Shown one piece after another: positions 1 to 9,292 of a stretch of DNA of 64,000 bases (position 1 is the first letter of the stretch; every line of letters starts with the position of its first letter). Source of the stretch: an uncultured Mycobacterium sp. GTDB lineage: Bacteria; Actinomycetota; Actinomycetes; Mycobacteriales; Mycobacteriaceae. The translations under genes and the position numbers were made by a program. The stretch lies in the NCBI GenBank assembly GCA_900078375.1, contig FLQS01000004.1:62001-126000 (forward strand). The letters are read 5' to 3'. The notes below the pieces were generated by a model that had not been told where the DNA came from, did no database searches, and worked only from the letters and a program-made list of their open reading frames with translations.

Positions 1-394
1 ACTGCGTGACGGCACCGCGATGGACCGATTTCGTGCACTCGTTGCAGCCCAGGGCGGTGATATTCACGCGCAGCTTCCGATCGGTGTTCATTCCGAGACC
101 GTGCTGGCACCGCGAGGCGGCACAATGGGGGACATCAACGCGATGGCGATGGGGCTGACGGTGTGGCGGCTCGGCGCTGGCCGGGCCCACCCGGGCGAAC
201 GCGTGCAATCCGGCGCCGGCGTGCGCATCCACCGCCGCCCCGGTGAGCCGGTTTCCGCTGGTGAACCGCTCTTCACCCTGTATACCGACAACCCGCAGCG
301 GTTGCCGGCCGCCATGGGCGAGCTCGACGGGTGCTGGACCGTCGTCGACACACCGTGGGCGCCCCGCCCCCTCATCATCGATCGGATTGTCTGA
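1..394 (+). CDS. deoA: Thymidine phosphorylase, C-terminal part (cut by window edge)
   Basis: Only the last ~130 residues are present; the frame is already open at base 2 and ends with TGA at 392-394. The segment starts [20 protein letters not shown] and contains GRAHPGERV and [12 protein letters not shown], the C-terminal alpha/beta domain pattern of pyrimidine-nucleoside phosphorylases. The enzyme phosphorolyses thymidine to thymine and deoxyribose-1-phosphate in the cytoplasm. Its stop overlaps the start of add by one base, so the two salvage genes are almost certainly co-transcribed. The catalytic N-terminal region lies outside the window. The family is clear; the symbol follows the usual mycobacterial deoA-add order. 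Confidence 0.88.
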   Translation, partial: LRDGTAMDRFRALVAAQGGDIHAQLPIGVHSETVLAPRGGTMGDINAMAMGLTVWRLGAGRAHPGERVQSGAGVRIHRRPGEPVSAGEPLFTLYTDNPQRLPAAMGELDGCWTVVDTPWAPRPLIIDRIV

Positions 395-1482
395 TGCCCA
401 CGCCGCTGACTCTCGCGATGATCGGCCGGGCCCCCAAGGCGCTACTGCACGACCACCTCGACGGCGGGCTGCGTCCGGCCACCGTCCTCGAGATCGCCGA
501 GCAGATCGGCTACGACGGGTTGCCCGCCGCCGATGAGGCCGCGCTGGCCGCGTGGTTTCGCACCGCCGCCCACAGCGGGTCGCTGGTGCGCTACCTCGAA
601 CCGTTCGCACACACCGTTGCCGTCATGCAGACGCCTCAGTCGTTGCACCGGGTGGCCTTCGAATGCGTCGAGGACCTGGCCGCCGACAACGTGGTGTACG
701 CCGAAGTGCGCTTCGCCCCCGAACTGCACATCGATCGCGGGCTGTCCCTCGACGAAGTAGTGGATGCGGTGCTGGCCGGTTTCGCCGACGGGGAGAAGGC
801 CGCGGCCGCGGCCGGCCGTCCCATCGTCGTGCGCTGCCTGGTGACCGCAATGCGTCACGCCGCCCGATCCCGGGGCATCGCCGAACTGGCGATCCGGTTC
901 CGCGACAAGGGAGTGGTGGGGTTCGACATCGCCGGCGCCGAGGCCGGCTACCCGCCCACGCGTCACCTCGACGCGTTCGAGTACATGCGAACCAACAACG
1001 CCCGCTTCACCATTCACGCTGGTGAGGCGTTCGGACTGCCGTCCATCCACGAGGCCCTGGCCTACTGCGGAGCGGATCGCCTCGGCCACGGCGTCCGCAT
1101 CGTCGACGATATCGAGGTGCTGGCCGACGGGACGGCCAGGCTGGGGCCGCTGGCCGCCATCCTGCGCGACAAACGGATTCCGCTGGAGATGTGCCCCAGC
1201 TCCAATGTGCAGACCGGCGCGGTGGACAGCATCGCCAGCCATCCCTTCGACCTGCTGGCCCGGCTGCGATTCCGGGTCACCGTCAACACCGACAACCGCT
1301 TGATGAGCGACACCACGATGAGCCAGGAGATGCTGCGCCTGGTCGAGGCGTTCGGCTACGGCTGGAGTGATCTCGAGCGGTTCACCATCAACGCGATGAA
1401 GTCGGCGTTCATCCACTTCGACGAGCGGCTGGCCATCATCGACGAGGTGATCAAGCCCCGCTACGCGGTGCTGATCGGCTGA
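394..1482 (+). CDS. add: Adenosine deaminase
   Basis: A 362-residue zinc enzyme converting (deoxy)adenosine to (deoxy)inosine. Visible family motifs are HDHLDGG near residue 20 (two zinc His), [10 protein letters not shown] in the middle (zinc His and the catalytic Glu of HAGE), LGHGVRI, SSNVQTG and TVNTDN near the C-terminus (catalytic Asp). The frame is open further upstream to 331, but ATG 394 overlaps the deoA stop (TGATG) and gives the normal family N-terminus, so it is preferred. Length fits mycobacterial Add (about 365 residues). It works with deoA and with deoD and upp further along the window in nucleoside and base salvage. Confidence 0.95.
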   Translation: MPTPLTLAMIGRAPKALLHDHLDGGLRPATVLEIAEQIGYDGLPAADEAALAAWFRTAAHSGSLVRYLEPFAHTVAVMQTPQSLHRVAFECVEDLAADNVVYAEVRFAPELHIDRGLSLDEVVDAVLAGFADGEKAAAAAGRPIVVRCLVTAMRHAARSRGIAELAIRFRDKGVVGFDIAGAEAGYPPTRHLDAFEYMRTNNARFTIHAGEAFGLPSIHEALAYCGADRLGHGVRIVDDIEVLADGTARLGPLAAILRDKRIPLEMCPSSNVQTGAVDSIASHPFDLLARLRFRVTVNTDNRLMSDTTMSQEMLRLVEAFGYGWSDLERFTINAMKSAFIHFDERLAIIDEVIKPRYAVLIG

Positions 1483-1648
1483 CTCGTGCCACTCCTTTTT
1501 GTTTGCTCCATGGTCGCACGCATGCCTCGCCACCACGCCGGGTTGCCGGTGGCCGCGTACTCTCCGATTTGCGGTCCGGTGCGCGCCACGAATTGGCCTG
1601 CCACCTTGTGATACATGCGCGAGTGTTTACGCGATGTAACTTGGTGTG
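1483..1648 (+). promoter_or_regulatory. Upstream region of the mmpL gene: candidate leaderless promoter and dyad
   Basis: A TAACTT hexamer at 1637-1642 lies 6 nt before ATG 1649, the spacing expected for a leaderless mycobacterial transcript. Just upstream, TACATGCGCG (1612-1621) and CGCGATGTA (1630-1638) form an imperfect dyad with a one-base bulge that runs into the -10 box, a plausible repressor site. No repressor gene is adjacent. The rest of the add-mmpL gap shows nothing I recognise. Confidence 0.45.
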
Positions 1649-4600
1649 ATGTCCAAGCGCGCCATTTTGAGGGGCGTGTCAGCACATAGGCTCTTCACGG
1701 GCTTGGGTCGGATGATCGTTCGCCACCCATTGCTCGTCATCGCGGCTTGGCTAGTCCTGGCGGGGGCCCTGCTGGCCCTCATCGCCCCGCTGTCGGTCGT
1801 TGCGGCCCGCAACCCCCCGGATTTCCTGCCCAAGGACGCTCCGGTGCTGCTCTCGGCCCACAAGATGCAGGAGGCCTTTCACGAGGCGAACGCGGGCAAT
1901 TTCGCGGCGGTCATCCTCAGCAACGACAACGGGCTGACGCCGGCCGACGAGGACACCTACCGAAGGATCGTCGACAAACTCAGGGACGACACCAAGCACG
2001 TCACATCACTCCAGGATTTCGTGCACATCCCGGAACTCAAAGACGTGATGACCAGCAAGGACGGGAAGGCCTGGAACCTGCCGGTCAGCATGTCCGGCAC
2101 GATGGGCGCCCCCGACGGCCAGGAGGCGTATCGCGCCGTCATCGACACCGTCAACGCCGAGAGCAAGAATTCGTCGCTGAAGGTCAATGTGGTGGGCGGC
2201 GCCTCCACGATCGAGGACTTGAACGTCATCGGCGCGCGCGACCAGCACATGATCGAAATCGCGACGGTCGGGCTGGTGTTCTCGATCTTGGTCATCGTGT
2301 ACCGCAGCCTGATCGCGATGTTGATGCCGTTGATCACCATCGGCATTTCGCTGGTGGTTTCCCAACAGGTCGTGGCCGGCCTTGGTGAACTCGGGTTGGG
2401 GCTGGGCCCGCAGACGATGATGTTGATGACCGGCATGATCATGGGCGCCGGCATCGACTACGGGGTCTTTCTCTACAGCCGCTATCAGGAGCTCACCAAG
2501 ACCGGGATGGTGTCGGACGATGCCCTGGTCGAAGCCTTGGCCTCGATCGGCGAGGTGATCGCCGGTTCGGCGGGCACCGTCGCGCTGACGTTCCTCGGGA
2601 TGTCCTTCACGAAGCTGGCCATCTTCTCCACCGTCGGGCCTGCCCTGTCGGTGACGATCGCGGTGGGCTTTCTGGCGTCGATCACCTTGCTCCCGGCGTT
2701 CATCGTGCTGGCCGGCCGGCGGGGATGGATCAAACAGCGACGCGACATCACCGGTCGGTTCTGGCGGCGCTCCGGCGTCATGATCGTCCGCCGGCCCAAG
2801 CTACTGCTGGTGACCAGCGTGGTGATCCTGGGCGCGCTGGCCGCCACCACGACGCTGATGAACTTCAACTACGACGACCGTAAGAACTTGCCGCAAGACT
2901 CCGCGAGCAACCACGCCTACGAGGTGATGGACAGGCACTTCCCGATCAGCAGCACACTGCAGCAGTTCCTGTTCATCCAATCCCCGAACGATTTGCGTTC
3001 CCCCAAGGCGCTGGCCGATATGGAGCAGATGGCCGCACGCATTGCGCAGCTGCCCGATATCGACATGGTCCGCGGTATCACCAGGCCCACCGGCCAGGTG
3101 CTCGAGCAGGCCAAGACGACCTATCAGGCCGGTGAAGTGGGCAGCAAGCTGGGCGACGCGTCCAACCTCATTCACACCAACGACGACAACCTCACCTTGC
3201 TCTCGGGTGGTGCCGGCAAGATGGCCGATGTCTTGGGCCAGATCCGCACCCAGGTGGTGGGATCGATCGCCAGCGTCCGCGGGTTGACCAGCGCGCTCGA
3301 CGCCATGTCGCAGAAATACGGCGGGTCCAAGACGCTGGACGAAATCGACAGGTCCGCCACGCTGGTGACGAGCATGCGGACCCTGGGCGACTCGTTGGGG
3401 CTCAGCATTTTGCGGGTCACCAGCATCAGCGACTGGGCGACGCCGATGGTCAACGCGTTGAACGTCAGCCCGATGTGCGATGCGGACCCGGCCTGCGTGG
3501 CCTCGCGCTCGGACCTGCAAAAGATCGTCGATGTCAGCAACACCGACGCCGTGCACGCCCTCGAGGCGTTCGCTCGCGAGCTGTCGGCGACCAACGGGTC
3601 GCAGAAACTCGACCAGGCTGTCCACGACTTGAGCCAGAACGTGCAGAAGGCCACGGCCGCCGCGCGGGCGCTGGGTGTGGGTCAACCCGGTGGTGTCGAG
3701 AAGAAACTCAACGACGCGGTCACGGGCGTCAACACGCTCGCGGATTCGAGTCGTCAACTCGCACTCGGTGTGCAGACCCTCGTCGACCAAACGCGGAATC
3801 TCGGTGCGGGTCTGGATCAAGCCTCGTCGTTCCTGTTGGCGATGAAGCGAGAGGCGGCCGACCCGCCGATGTCGGGTTTCTACATCCCGCCGCAGGTCTT
3901 GACGATGGACGAGTTCAAGAAGGCCGCCGCGTTGTTCGTCTCCGAAGACGGCCATTCGGCGCGCTATCTGATTCAGACGGCGCTCAATCCGTTCAGCATC
4001 GCGGCGATGGATCAGACCAAGGTGATCGTCGACACCGCCAACGCCGCGCGCCCTAATACGCAGTTGGCCGGTGCCGAGATCTCGATGGTGGGCTACTCGT
4101 CGATCAACGCCAATATCCGGGACTTCTACGACTCCGACTTCGTCTACATCTTGTTCATGACGCTGGTCGTCGTCTTCCTGATCCTGTTCGTGCTGCTGCG
4201 CTCGATCGTCGCACCCCTGTATCTGGTTCTCTCCGTGATTCTTTCGTACGGCGCCGCGTTGGGCATCGGCGTCGTGCTGTTCCAATTCATCCTCGGCGAG
4301 GAAATGTCCTGGGGCGTACCGGGCATCGCGTTCATGGTGCTCGTCGCGGTTGGGGCCGACTACAACCTGCTGCTGATCTCGCGCATCCGCGACGAGGCCA
4401 AATACGGTGTGCGCTCGGCAGTTATCCGTACCGTCGGGGCCACCGGCGGGGTGATCACCTCGGCAGGCCTGATCTTCGCGGCGTCGATGATGGCACTGAC
4501 CGTCAGCAGCGTTCTCACGGCGGCGCAGATCGGCTTCGTGATCGGCGTCGGCCTGCTGCTGGACACCTTCCTGGTGCGCACCCTCACGGTGCCGGCGGCG

Positions 4601-4813
4601 GCGGTGTTGGTCGGGGATGCCAACTGGTGGCCCTCCAAACCGCCACGCGCCAAGCTCGCGGCCGCTCGGTTGGCTGCCGCGACAGCTGCGGCTTCGGCGC
4701 CCGTGGCGGTGCTTGACGACGAACTCGGCGGGCCGGTCGAAGAGATGGCTGAAGAATTCGAGGAGCCGGACGAGGACGAGCCTCCTACCGACTTGCACCC
4801 CGAAGCCGAATAG
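1649..4813 (+). CDS. MmpL family RND lipid transporter
   Basis: A 1054-residue inner-membrane RND protein of the mycobacterial MmpL family. It has two repeats of one transmembrane helix, a periplasmic domain and five helices. The Asp-Tyr proton-relay pairs are visible at about D270-Y271 (GAGIDYGVFLYSRYQE) and D904-Y905 (GADYNLLLISR). The second periplasmic domain contains a long helical, coiled-coil-like stretch and the DPPMSGFYIPP segment typical of the MmpL4/MmpL5-like group. The C-terminal tail is rich in Glu and Asp. MmpL proteins export lipids or siderophores; the substrate here is unknown. No mmpS partner is adjacent. ATG 1649 is chosen over GTG 1646 because of the leaderless -10 box. 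The 3' end overlaps the convergent oxidoreductase gene by 29 bp. Confidence 0.9.
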   Translation: MSKRAILRGVSAHRLFTGLGRMIVRHPLLVIAAWLVLAGALLALIAPLSVVAARNPPDFLPKDAPVLLSAHKMQEAFHEANAGNFAAVILSNDNGLTPADEDTYRRIVDKLRDDTKHVTSLQDFVHIPELKDVMTSKDGKAWNLPVSMSGTMGAPDGQEAYRAVIDTVNAESKNSSLKVNVVGGASTIEDLNVIGARDQHMIEIATVGLVFSILVIVYRSLIAMLMPLITIGISLVVSQQVVAGLGELGLGLGPQTMMLMTGMIMGAGIDYGVFLYSRYQELTKTGMVSDDALVEALASIGEVIAGSAGTVALTFLGMSFTKLAIFSTVGPALSVTIAVGFLASITLLPAFIVLAGRRGWIKQRRDITGRFWRRSGVMIVRRPKLLLVTSVVILGALAATTTLMNFNYDDRKNLPQDSASNHAYEVMDRHFPISSTLQQFLFIQSPNDLRSPKALADMEQMAARIAQLPDIDMVRGITRPTGQVLEQAKTTYQAGEVGSKLGDASNLIHTNDDNLTLLSGGAGKMADVLGQIRTQVVGSIASVRGLTSALDAMSQKYGGSKTLDEIDRSATLVTSMRTLGDSLGLSILRVTSISDWATPMVNALNVSPMCDADPACVASRSDLQKIVDVSNTDAVHALEAFARELSATNGSQKLDQAVHDLSQNVQKATAAARALGVGQPGGVEKKLNDAVTGVNTLADSSRQLALGVQTLVDQTRNLGAGLDQASSFLLAMKREAADPPMSGFYIPPQVLTMDEFKKAAALFVSEDGHSARYLIQTALNPFSIAAMDQTKVIVDTANAARPNTQLAGAEISMVGYSSINANIRDFYDSDFVYILFMTLVVVFLILFVLLRSIVAPLYLVLSVILSYGAALGIGVVLFQFILGEEMSWGVPGIAFMVLVAVGADYNLLLISRIRDEAKYGVRSAVIRTVGATGGVITSAGLIFAASMMALTVSSVLTAAQIGFVIGVGLLLDTFLVRTLTVPAAAVLVGDANWWPSKPPRAKLAAARLAAATAAASAPVAVLDDELGGPVEEMAEEFEEPDEDEPPTDLHPEAE

Positions 4814-5843
4814 CCGCCGCCGGCAGCCAGGGAACGGTGCGTGCGGCCCAGCTGACCAGGTTGTCCGCGACGGCGTCCTCGAGCCGGTACCGGGTGTTCA
4901 CCGGATCATAACCACTCCCCGGGTCGCTGCGCTCCTGCCCGCCGGCGTTCCACAGCGACGAGATCACCTGGCTCAGCCCGTCGATACGGAGTACGTTGAA
5001 CTCGGAATCGTCTTCGAGCCCCATGGCGTTTATCGCGGCGTGGTGCGGGAGGTCAATCGTCATCGGCGCGGTGAGCCCGTCGATGGCGAACCCGGCCAGC
5101 CCGGTGTCGTCTTGCAGGCGAACAAGCTTGGCGCCCTGAGTATCTGGGATGTCGTAGCCCATCGGATGTCCGGTCAGGACAGCCTTGCTGCCGGTGACGG
5201 TGAACGATCCCTCGCCCTGCCGGTAGGGCTCGCGAACCTCGCCGGTCTTCCCGCCGCGGAAGCGGTAGTCGATGTTGACGCCGCCGGGAACACGGTGACT
5301 GCGCGCCGAACTCGGCGGCAGCAGGCCCAGCCAGGACCTCAGCAGTGCCAACGCGTGGTAGCGATAGCCCATCTCCGACATCGAGATTCGGCTGACCTCG
5401 CCGAGCGCACCGGACCGAATGGCGTCACCGACCAGTCGGTACTGCGGCATGTTCATGAAGTCTTCGCCAACCCGGATCTGCGACCACTTCCGGAATTGAG
5501 TCAGTCGCGCAAGATCATCGAGGCGCCCAACACCGGGGGTGTCGATCACCAAAGCCGCCCCGGGTGCGAGGTGGGCAATTGATTTCAGTACGGCGACGTT
5601 GTTGGTCACCGTCACCGACACCAGCGCGAGGTCGATGTCTCCCGGGCGTAAGACCCGTGGATCGTCGATGGCCTCCACACCCCATCGCTCACCGGCGCGG
5701 CGGGCATTCTCATTCGTCCGAGAGTGAATTCCGACGATCTCGACGTGGGAATCCAGCAGATTCAACGCCGGAAGGAAGGCGTTGCGGACTCGGTATCCGG
5801 AACCGACGACGAGCGCCCGCAGCCGGTTACTGGGCTGGGTCAC
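4785..5843 (-). CDS. Gfo/Idh/MocA-like oxidoreductase with altered active-site motif
   Basis: A 352-residue protein. The N-terminus has a Rossmann nucleotide-binding fold: ALVVGSGYRVRNAFLPAL, then IVGIHSRT and DIDLALVSVT. In place of the usual E-K-P catalytic motif it reads V-I-D-T-P, so the general-acid Lys is missing. The following EDFMNMPQYRLVGDAIRSGALGEV resembles the family's substrate domain. It may therefore bind a cofactor or substrate without normal dehydrogenase chemistry. GTG 5843 overlaps the stop of the upstream dioxygenase gene (GTGA), indicating translational coupling. It converges on and overlaps mmpL. Function unknown; a role in sugar or small-molecule modification is inference. 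Confidence 0.7.
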   Translation of the reverse strand: MTQPSNRLRALVVGSGYRVRNAFLPALNLLDSHVEIVGIHSRTNENARRAGERWGVEAIDDPRVLRPGDIDLALVSVTVTNNVAVLKSIAHLAPGAALVIDTPGVGRLDDLARLTQFRKWSQIRVGEDFMNMPQYRLVGDAIRSGALGEVSRISMSEMGYRYHALALLRSWLGLLPPSSARSHRVPGGVNIDYRFRGGKTGEVREPYRQGEGSFTVTGSKAVLTGHPMGYDIPDTQGAKLVRLQDDTGLAGFAIDGLTAPMTIDLPHHAAINAMGLEDDSEFNVLRIDGLSQVISSLWNAGGQERSDPGSGYDPVNTRYRLEDAVADNLVSWAARTVPWLPAAAIRLRGASR

Positions 5844-6685
5844 ACAACGCCCGCGGCGGCCAGCACTCGAAAACCGACGGTCTGGGCGCGGATGTAGGTG
5901 GCCTGCGCCCGGGACAGCTCATTCTTCGTGGTCGGCGGCAGCGGGGTACCGGCCGGGATCTCGCCGCGATCCTGCAGCGGGGTCGTGGTTCCCACGCGGC
6001 GCTCGTCGATGAGGGCGAGCAGGGCCGGATCGGTCAGGTGGGCGCGGGCGTCCTGAAACTCGGGCAACCCGATCCGGTCGTTCGGCAGGCCGGCGGGCTG
6101 GAACGAGACCTTCAGCACGCGCCGGCGCAGCGCACCGCGGTTCGGTGACGCCCGGTGGAAGTAGGAGCGGTTCCACATCGCTGCGGTGCCGACCGGGCCG
6201 ACCAGCTGCACCGCGTCGCCGCCGGCACGCATGCCGTTGTTGGGCCGGTGCGGGTAGAACTCGAAGGCGCCATCGCCCTCGCCGACCGGCGACAACAAGA
6301 TGAAGATGCTGATGAAGGACGGGAAATCGGGGGTGTAGGCACCGATCGTCTCGGTGTCGCGATGCCAGCCCAGGGGCTTGTCGCGGTGAATATGCGGCCT
6401 GCCCTGATGAGCGGCGATCTCGTAGCTGTGGCAGTGGTAGAGCAGGGCTGACGGGTGAATGCCGGCGATGACCTGACGAACGGGCTCACTGAACAGCTCG
6501 GCGAAGACGCCGGTCTCGGCCAGCGCGTCCGCACTCGCGTACGACCGTCGTTCACCGTCGGTTCCAGCGAAGATCGGATCGAGCCGGCGATTCCAGTCGT
6601 CGACCATCTCGACCGGCCAGAGTCCGGTCAAATCGGCGATGCCCTGGTTTGCCAGCAGGTCAGACAAAGTCAGTGTCGACGTCAC
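5840..6685 (-). CDS. Phytanoyl-CoA dioxygenase (PhyH)-like Fe(II)/2-oxoglutarate oxygenase
   Basis: A 281-residue protein with the metal triad of non-haem Fe(II)/2-oxoglutarate oxygenases. The HxD is in GWHRDTETIGAY, a distal His is in RSYFHRASPN, and the 2-oxoglutarate-binding Arg follows shortly after in RRRVLKVSF. Upstream, YHCHSYEIAAHQGRPHIHRD is also His-rich. The family hydroxylates diverse substrates, including acyl-CoAs, amino acids and natural products. The GTG start at 6685 is preceded by GGGAGG at a suitable distance. It overlaps the oxidoreductase gene by 4 bp and lies 143 bp downstream of the methyltransferase gene on the same strand. The substrate cannot be read from sequence. 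Confidence 0.75.
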   Translation of the reverse strand: MTSTLTLSDLLANQGIADLTGLWPVEMVDDWNRRLDPIFAGTDGERRSYASADALAETGVFAELFSEPVRQVIAGIHPSALLYHCHSYEIAAHQGRPHIHRDKPLGWHRDTETIGAYTPDFPSFISIFILLSPVGEGDGAFEFYPHRPNNGMRAGGDAVQLVGPVGTAAMWNRSYFHRASPNRGALRRRVLKVSFQPAGLPNDRIGLPEFQDARAHLTDPALLALIDERRVGTTTPLQDRGEIPAGTPLPPTTKNELSRAQATYIRAQTVGFRVLAAAGVV

Positions 6686-6828
6686 CAGTGATACCTCCCT
6701 CAGCCCACGACACTAGGCCACGGCCAGCGTGGAATTGAAATCCGCGGTCCACGCTACAGGCGATCGATGCTGGCTGCGAGGGCCGGAAGTCACCTGCAAC
6801 CGGAAAGTGACGCGGTCGCGTTGGGGGA

Positions 6829-7428
6829 CTACTTGGCGAAGACGAACAGCCGGTGCTGATACCCGTCGACGTTTGCCCAGTTCTCTTCGTGCTGGCTGGT
6901 GTAGCCGCGGTCCCGGAAGAGCGTCCGAATATCCTCTTCGAGGTAGCTGTTCAGCCAGCCGCGGCTGATCCGGTCGACGGCCCCGAGCTTGGTGCGCCGG
7001 AACTGGTCGTTGCTGTCGGGGCAGCCGTAGGAGATCACGGCGCGCGGCACGAACCCCGACAGCCAGTCCAGCACCGACGGGACGTCGCGCAGGTACTCCA
7101 GAACGCCCATGATCACCGCGACGTCGTAGGTGTCCTTGCCCAGGTTGGGCAGCGGACGCTCGTTGAGATCGCAGACGATCGTGCCCGGGCCCCGGTCGAC
7201 GAGATCCGACGGCGTGTAGGTGCACGACGGGTCGAGGTGCTTTTCGATGGCTCGGGTGCCCGCGCCGAACTCGACCACCCGACTTCCGGCTGGGATCAGC
7301 TCGGCGGCGCGCGCCGTGCGCGGTTCCCACTCGGAGTAGAGATTGCGGGTATCGGCCCAGCGCTTAACGTCGGTCTTCTGGCGCAGTGCGGCGATAATCC
7401 CCAACTTCGGGATATGGACCCGGCTCAC
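6829..7428 (-). CDS. Class I SAM-dependent methyltransferase
   Basis: A 199-residue protein with the Rossmann-like SAM motif I SRVVEFGAGTRAIEKHL, an acidic post-motif (TPSDLVDRGPG), the loop ERPLPNLGKDTYDVAVIMGVLEYL (motif IV region), and a C-terminal beta-strand region ending FVFAK. The start is GTG at 7428 with a weak GGTGAG upstream. It leads a short minus-strand cluster with the dioxygenase and oxidoreductase genes. The acceptor is unknown. FGAGT replaces the more common GxGxG, which is tolerated in many class I methyltransferases. Confidence 0.75.
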   Translation of the reverse strand: MSRVHIPKLGIIAALRQKTDVKRWADTRNLYSEWEPRTARAAELIPAGSRVVEFGAGTRAIEKHLDPSCTYTPSDLVDRGPGTIVCDLNERPLPNLGKDTYDVAVIMGVLEYLRDVPSVLDWLSGFVPRAVISYGCPDSNDQFRRTKLGAVDRISRGWLNSYLEEDIRTLFRDRGYTSQHEENWANVDGYQHRLFVFAK

Positions 7429-7744
7429 TGAATTCTCACCCCAAGGCTCGTCGTTTTCAGAAGGTTAGCATCCGACCTGTTGGCGGTCGGGGACGGTTTG
7501 CGGGCGAAGCTACGCCGATGTCAATTTTCGGGCGCCCTCGTGGAACCGACTGATCTCGGGTTTACCCCGGTCTTCCTCTATGGTTGCGTCCCTTTCGGAA
7601 CTGTCGATGCCAGTTTTGCTCCTGATGGACCAGGTGCCAGGTGTCCAGAATTACGTTTGCTGATAGAGTCTGTCAGGCCTAGTCGGGGGCGGGTGCGCCG
7701 GTTCGTCGCGCTCGGTGTTGGCGGGAAAAGGGGAGTAGCCCGAT
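7429..7744. other. Divergent intergenic region, no gene seen
   Basis: These 316 bp separate the divergent methyltransferase and PE-PPE genes. A GGGGAG Shine-Dalgarno-like run sits about 10 nt before ATG 7745. A TGATAGAGTCT stretch near 7660-7670 could hold a -10 box for the plus-strand gene. I see no convincing small ORF, repeat or structured RNA. Confidence 0.4.
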
Positions 7745-9256
7745 ATGCGCGTAGCAGCTCGCAGCACCGCAGTCGGAATCGCTGCACTGGCAGCGTTCCT
7801 GGCCGTGGTCTTGATGACGACCACGTCCGCGGCTCTCAAGCTTCTGCTCACCGGCACAACGGTTCTCGTGATGGGCGGTACGGGCCATTCGCTGTCTCCG
7901 GCGGAGGATACGAACGAGTTCGTCGAGAACTACATCGCCAGTGCCGTCGGCAACTACGTCGCCCCCGCATCGACCCTGGGCACCGGGATCCCGGCCGGTC
8001 CCTACAACGGGGTCGCCGTCGTCACCCCCGAACAGTTCGCCCCGGGCACCGGGACGTTGACCTTCGATCAGTCGGTCGCCCTGGGCCAGCAGAATCTGGA
8101 CAACTGCATCAAGGGCACGTCGTGCAACTACAACACCGAGGTGGGGTCGGTCGCTCCGGCCCCCGGGGATACGTTCGTGGTGTCCGGCTTTTCGCAGAGC
8201 TCCACGATCGCCACGCTCGAAAAGCGGGCATTGGCAGCCGAATACGCCCCCGGTGAAGGACCTGACGTCAGCTTCGTGCTGATCGCCAACGGGAACCGAC
8301 CGAACGGCGGGTTCTTGTCCCGTGGGCCGACAGGGGTCACCATCCCGTGGTTCCTTCAGTTCGGTGGGGCGACGTTCAGCGGGCCGACGCCCACCAACAC
8401 TCAGTACGCCACCGTCGACATCGCCGCCCAGTACGACGGCTGGTCGGATTTCCCGGTGAATCCGCTCAACCTACTGGCAGTCATCAACGCGATGATGGGC
8501 ATCGATTACCTGCACCTCGGTGGCGTCTACGACGACACCAGCCTCACCGATCCGGGTGTCGTCGACCAGGGTCAGTACGGCGACACCCACTACTACCTGA
8601 TCTCCACCCCGGTGCTACCGCTGCTGATGCCGTTGGAGAACTTCGGCACCCTCGGTCACGCACTCGCGGACACCCTGGACCCTGCGCTGCGGGTGATCGT
8701 CGAATCGGCCTACGACCGCAGCAAGAGCCCAGGCGAGCCGACGTCATGGAACATCTTCTACTTCGAAGACCCGATCAAACTCACCAAAGACTTCCTCGCA
8801 GCGATTCCGGTCGGCTTGGACAACGGCATCCAGGATCTGTTCGGCGTTCGCCCGTTCAGAACGACGCGGCCCGGGCCCTACGGTGTCGGCGGCGTGGAAG
8901 TCACCTACACCACCCCCGACACGACCGACTCGTCGAGTTCGGCGGCAGCGACGGACACCGCCACGTCGGCCAAGGATTCCACAGCCACGGAGTCGACCAC
9001 TGAGTCGACCGAGACGACGTCGACGGTGAAGAAGTCGACCGGCGGTTTCAAGCCGCACGTGTCGCTCACGACGACGCCGGCCACGGCGACGAAGACAGCG
9101 GCCGCGGGCGACACGACGACAGACACCAAGGCCGACCCGAAGGGCAGCAGCAACAGCGGTAGCGACTCGACGAAGTCGTCGACATCCACGTCGTCAAAGC
9201 ACAGCGGCGTCGGCTCCTCCAAACGGGCGAAGGCCAGCGCGGGCGCGAGCTCCTAG
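7745..9256 (+). CDS. Secreted PE-PPE-domain serine hydrolase with Ser/Thr-rich tail
   Basis: A 503-residue exported protein. Residues 8-30 form a hydrophobic signal or anchor segment. The rest to about residue 390 is a PE-PPE domain (alpha/beta hydrolase fold) with the nucleophile elbow GFSQS (Ser150) and the conserved VLIANGNRPNGGFL, QYDGWSDFP and YGDTHYYLI segments. The last ~105 residues are low-complexity Ser/Thr/Lys, probably a surface linker or glycosylated tail. PE-PPE domains of M. tuberculosis act as esterases or lipases. Here no PE or PPE domain precedes it, as is usual in fast growers, so secretion is by an N-terminal signal rather than ESX. A paralogue lies at 36020-37333. Confidence 0.85.
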   Translation: MRVAARSTAVGIAALAAFLAVVLMTTTSAALKLLLTGTTVLVMGGTGHSLSPAEDTNEFVENYIASAVGNYVAPASTLGTGIPAGPYNGVAVVTPEQFAPGTGTLTFDQSVALGQQNLDNCIKGTSCNYNTEVGSVAPAPGDTFVVSGFSQSSTIATLEKRALAAEYAPGEGPDVSFVLIANGNRPNGGFLSRGPTGVTIPWFLQFGGATFSGPTPTNTQYATVDIAAQYDGWSDFPVNPLNLLAVINAMMGIDYLHLGGVYDDTSLTDPGVVDQGQYGDTHYYLISTPVLPLLMPLENFGTLGHALADTLDPALRVIVESAYDRSKSPGEPTSWNIFYFEDPIKLTKDFLAAIPVGLDNGIQDLFGVRPFRTTRPGPYGVGGVEVTYTTPDTTDSSSSAAATDTATSAKDSTATESTTESTETTSTVKKSTGGFKPHVSLTTTPATATKTAAAGDTTTDTKADPKGSSNSGSDSTKSSTSTSSKHSGVGSSKRAKASAGASS

Positions 9257-9267
9257 TGGGTTAGGCG

Positions 9268-9292
9268 CGCGGCTATTCGCGGCGCAGCCGCG
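9268..9292. terminator. Hairpin between convergent genes
   Basis: CGCGGCT (9268-9274) and AGCCGCG (9286-9292) form a 7-bp stem with an 11-nt loop. It lies just after the PE-PPE stop and over the last codons of the convergent Rv3311-like gene. There is no T tract; mycobacterial terminators often lack one. Confidence 0.45.

Noticed and set aside
590..615. TCGAACCGTTCG inside add as an SOS box
   Set aside because: The spacing between half-sites is wrong for TCGAAC-N4-GTTCGA and it lies inside a coding region.
442..1536. Open frame of 364 codons antisense to add
   Set aside because: Same G+C shadow effect; composition is unlike a folded protein and no start context is seen.
2801..4798. Long open frame (about 665 codons) antisense to mmpL
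   Set aside because: High G+C codon bias of mmpL leaves the opposite strand open; the translation is Arg/His/Gln-rich without any domain, and it overlaps a clearly real gene.
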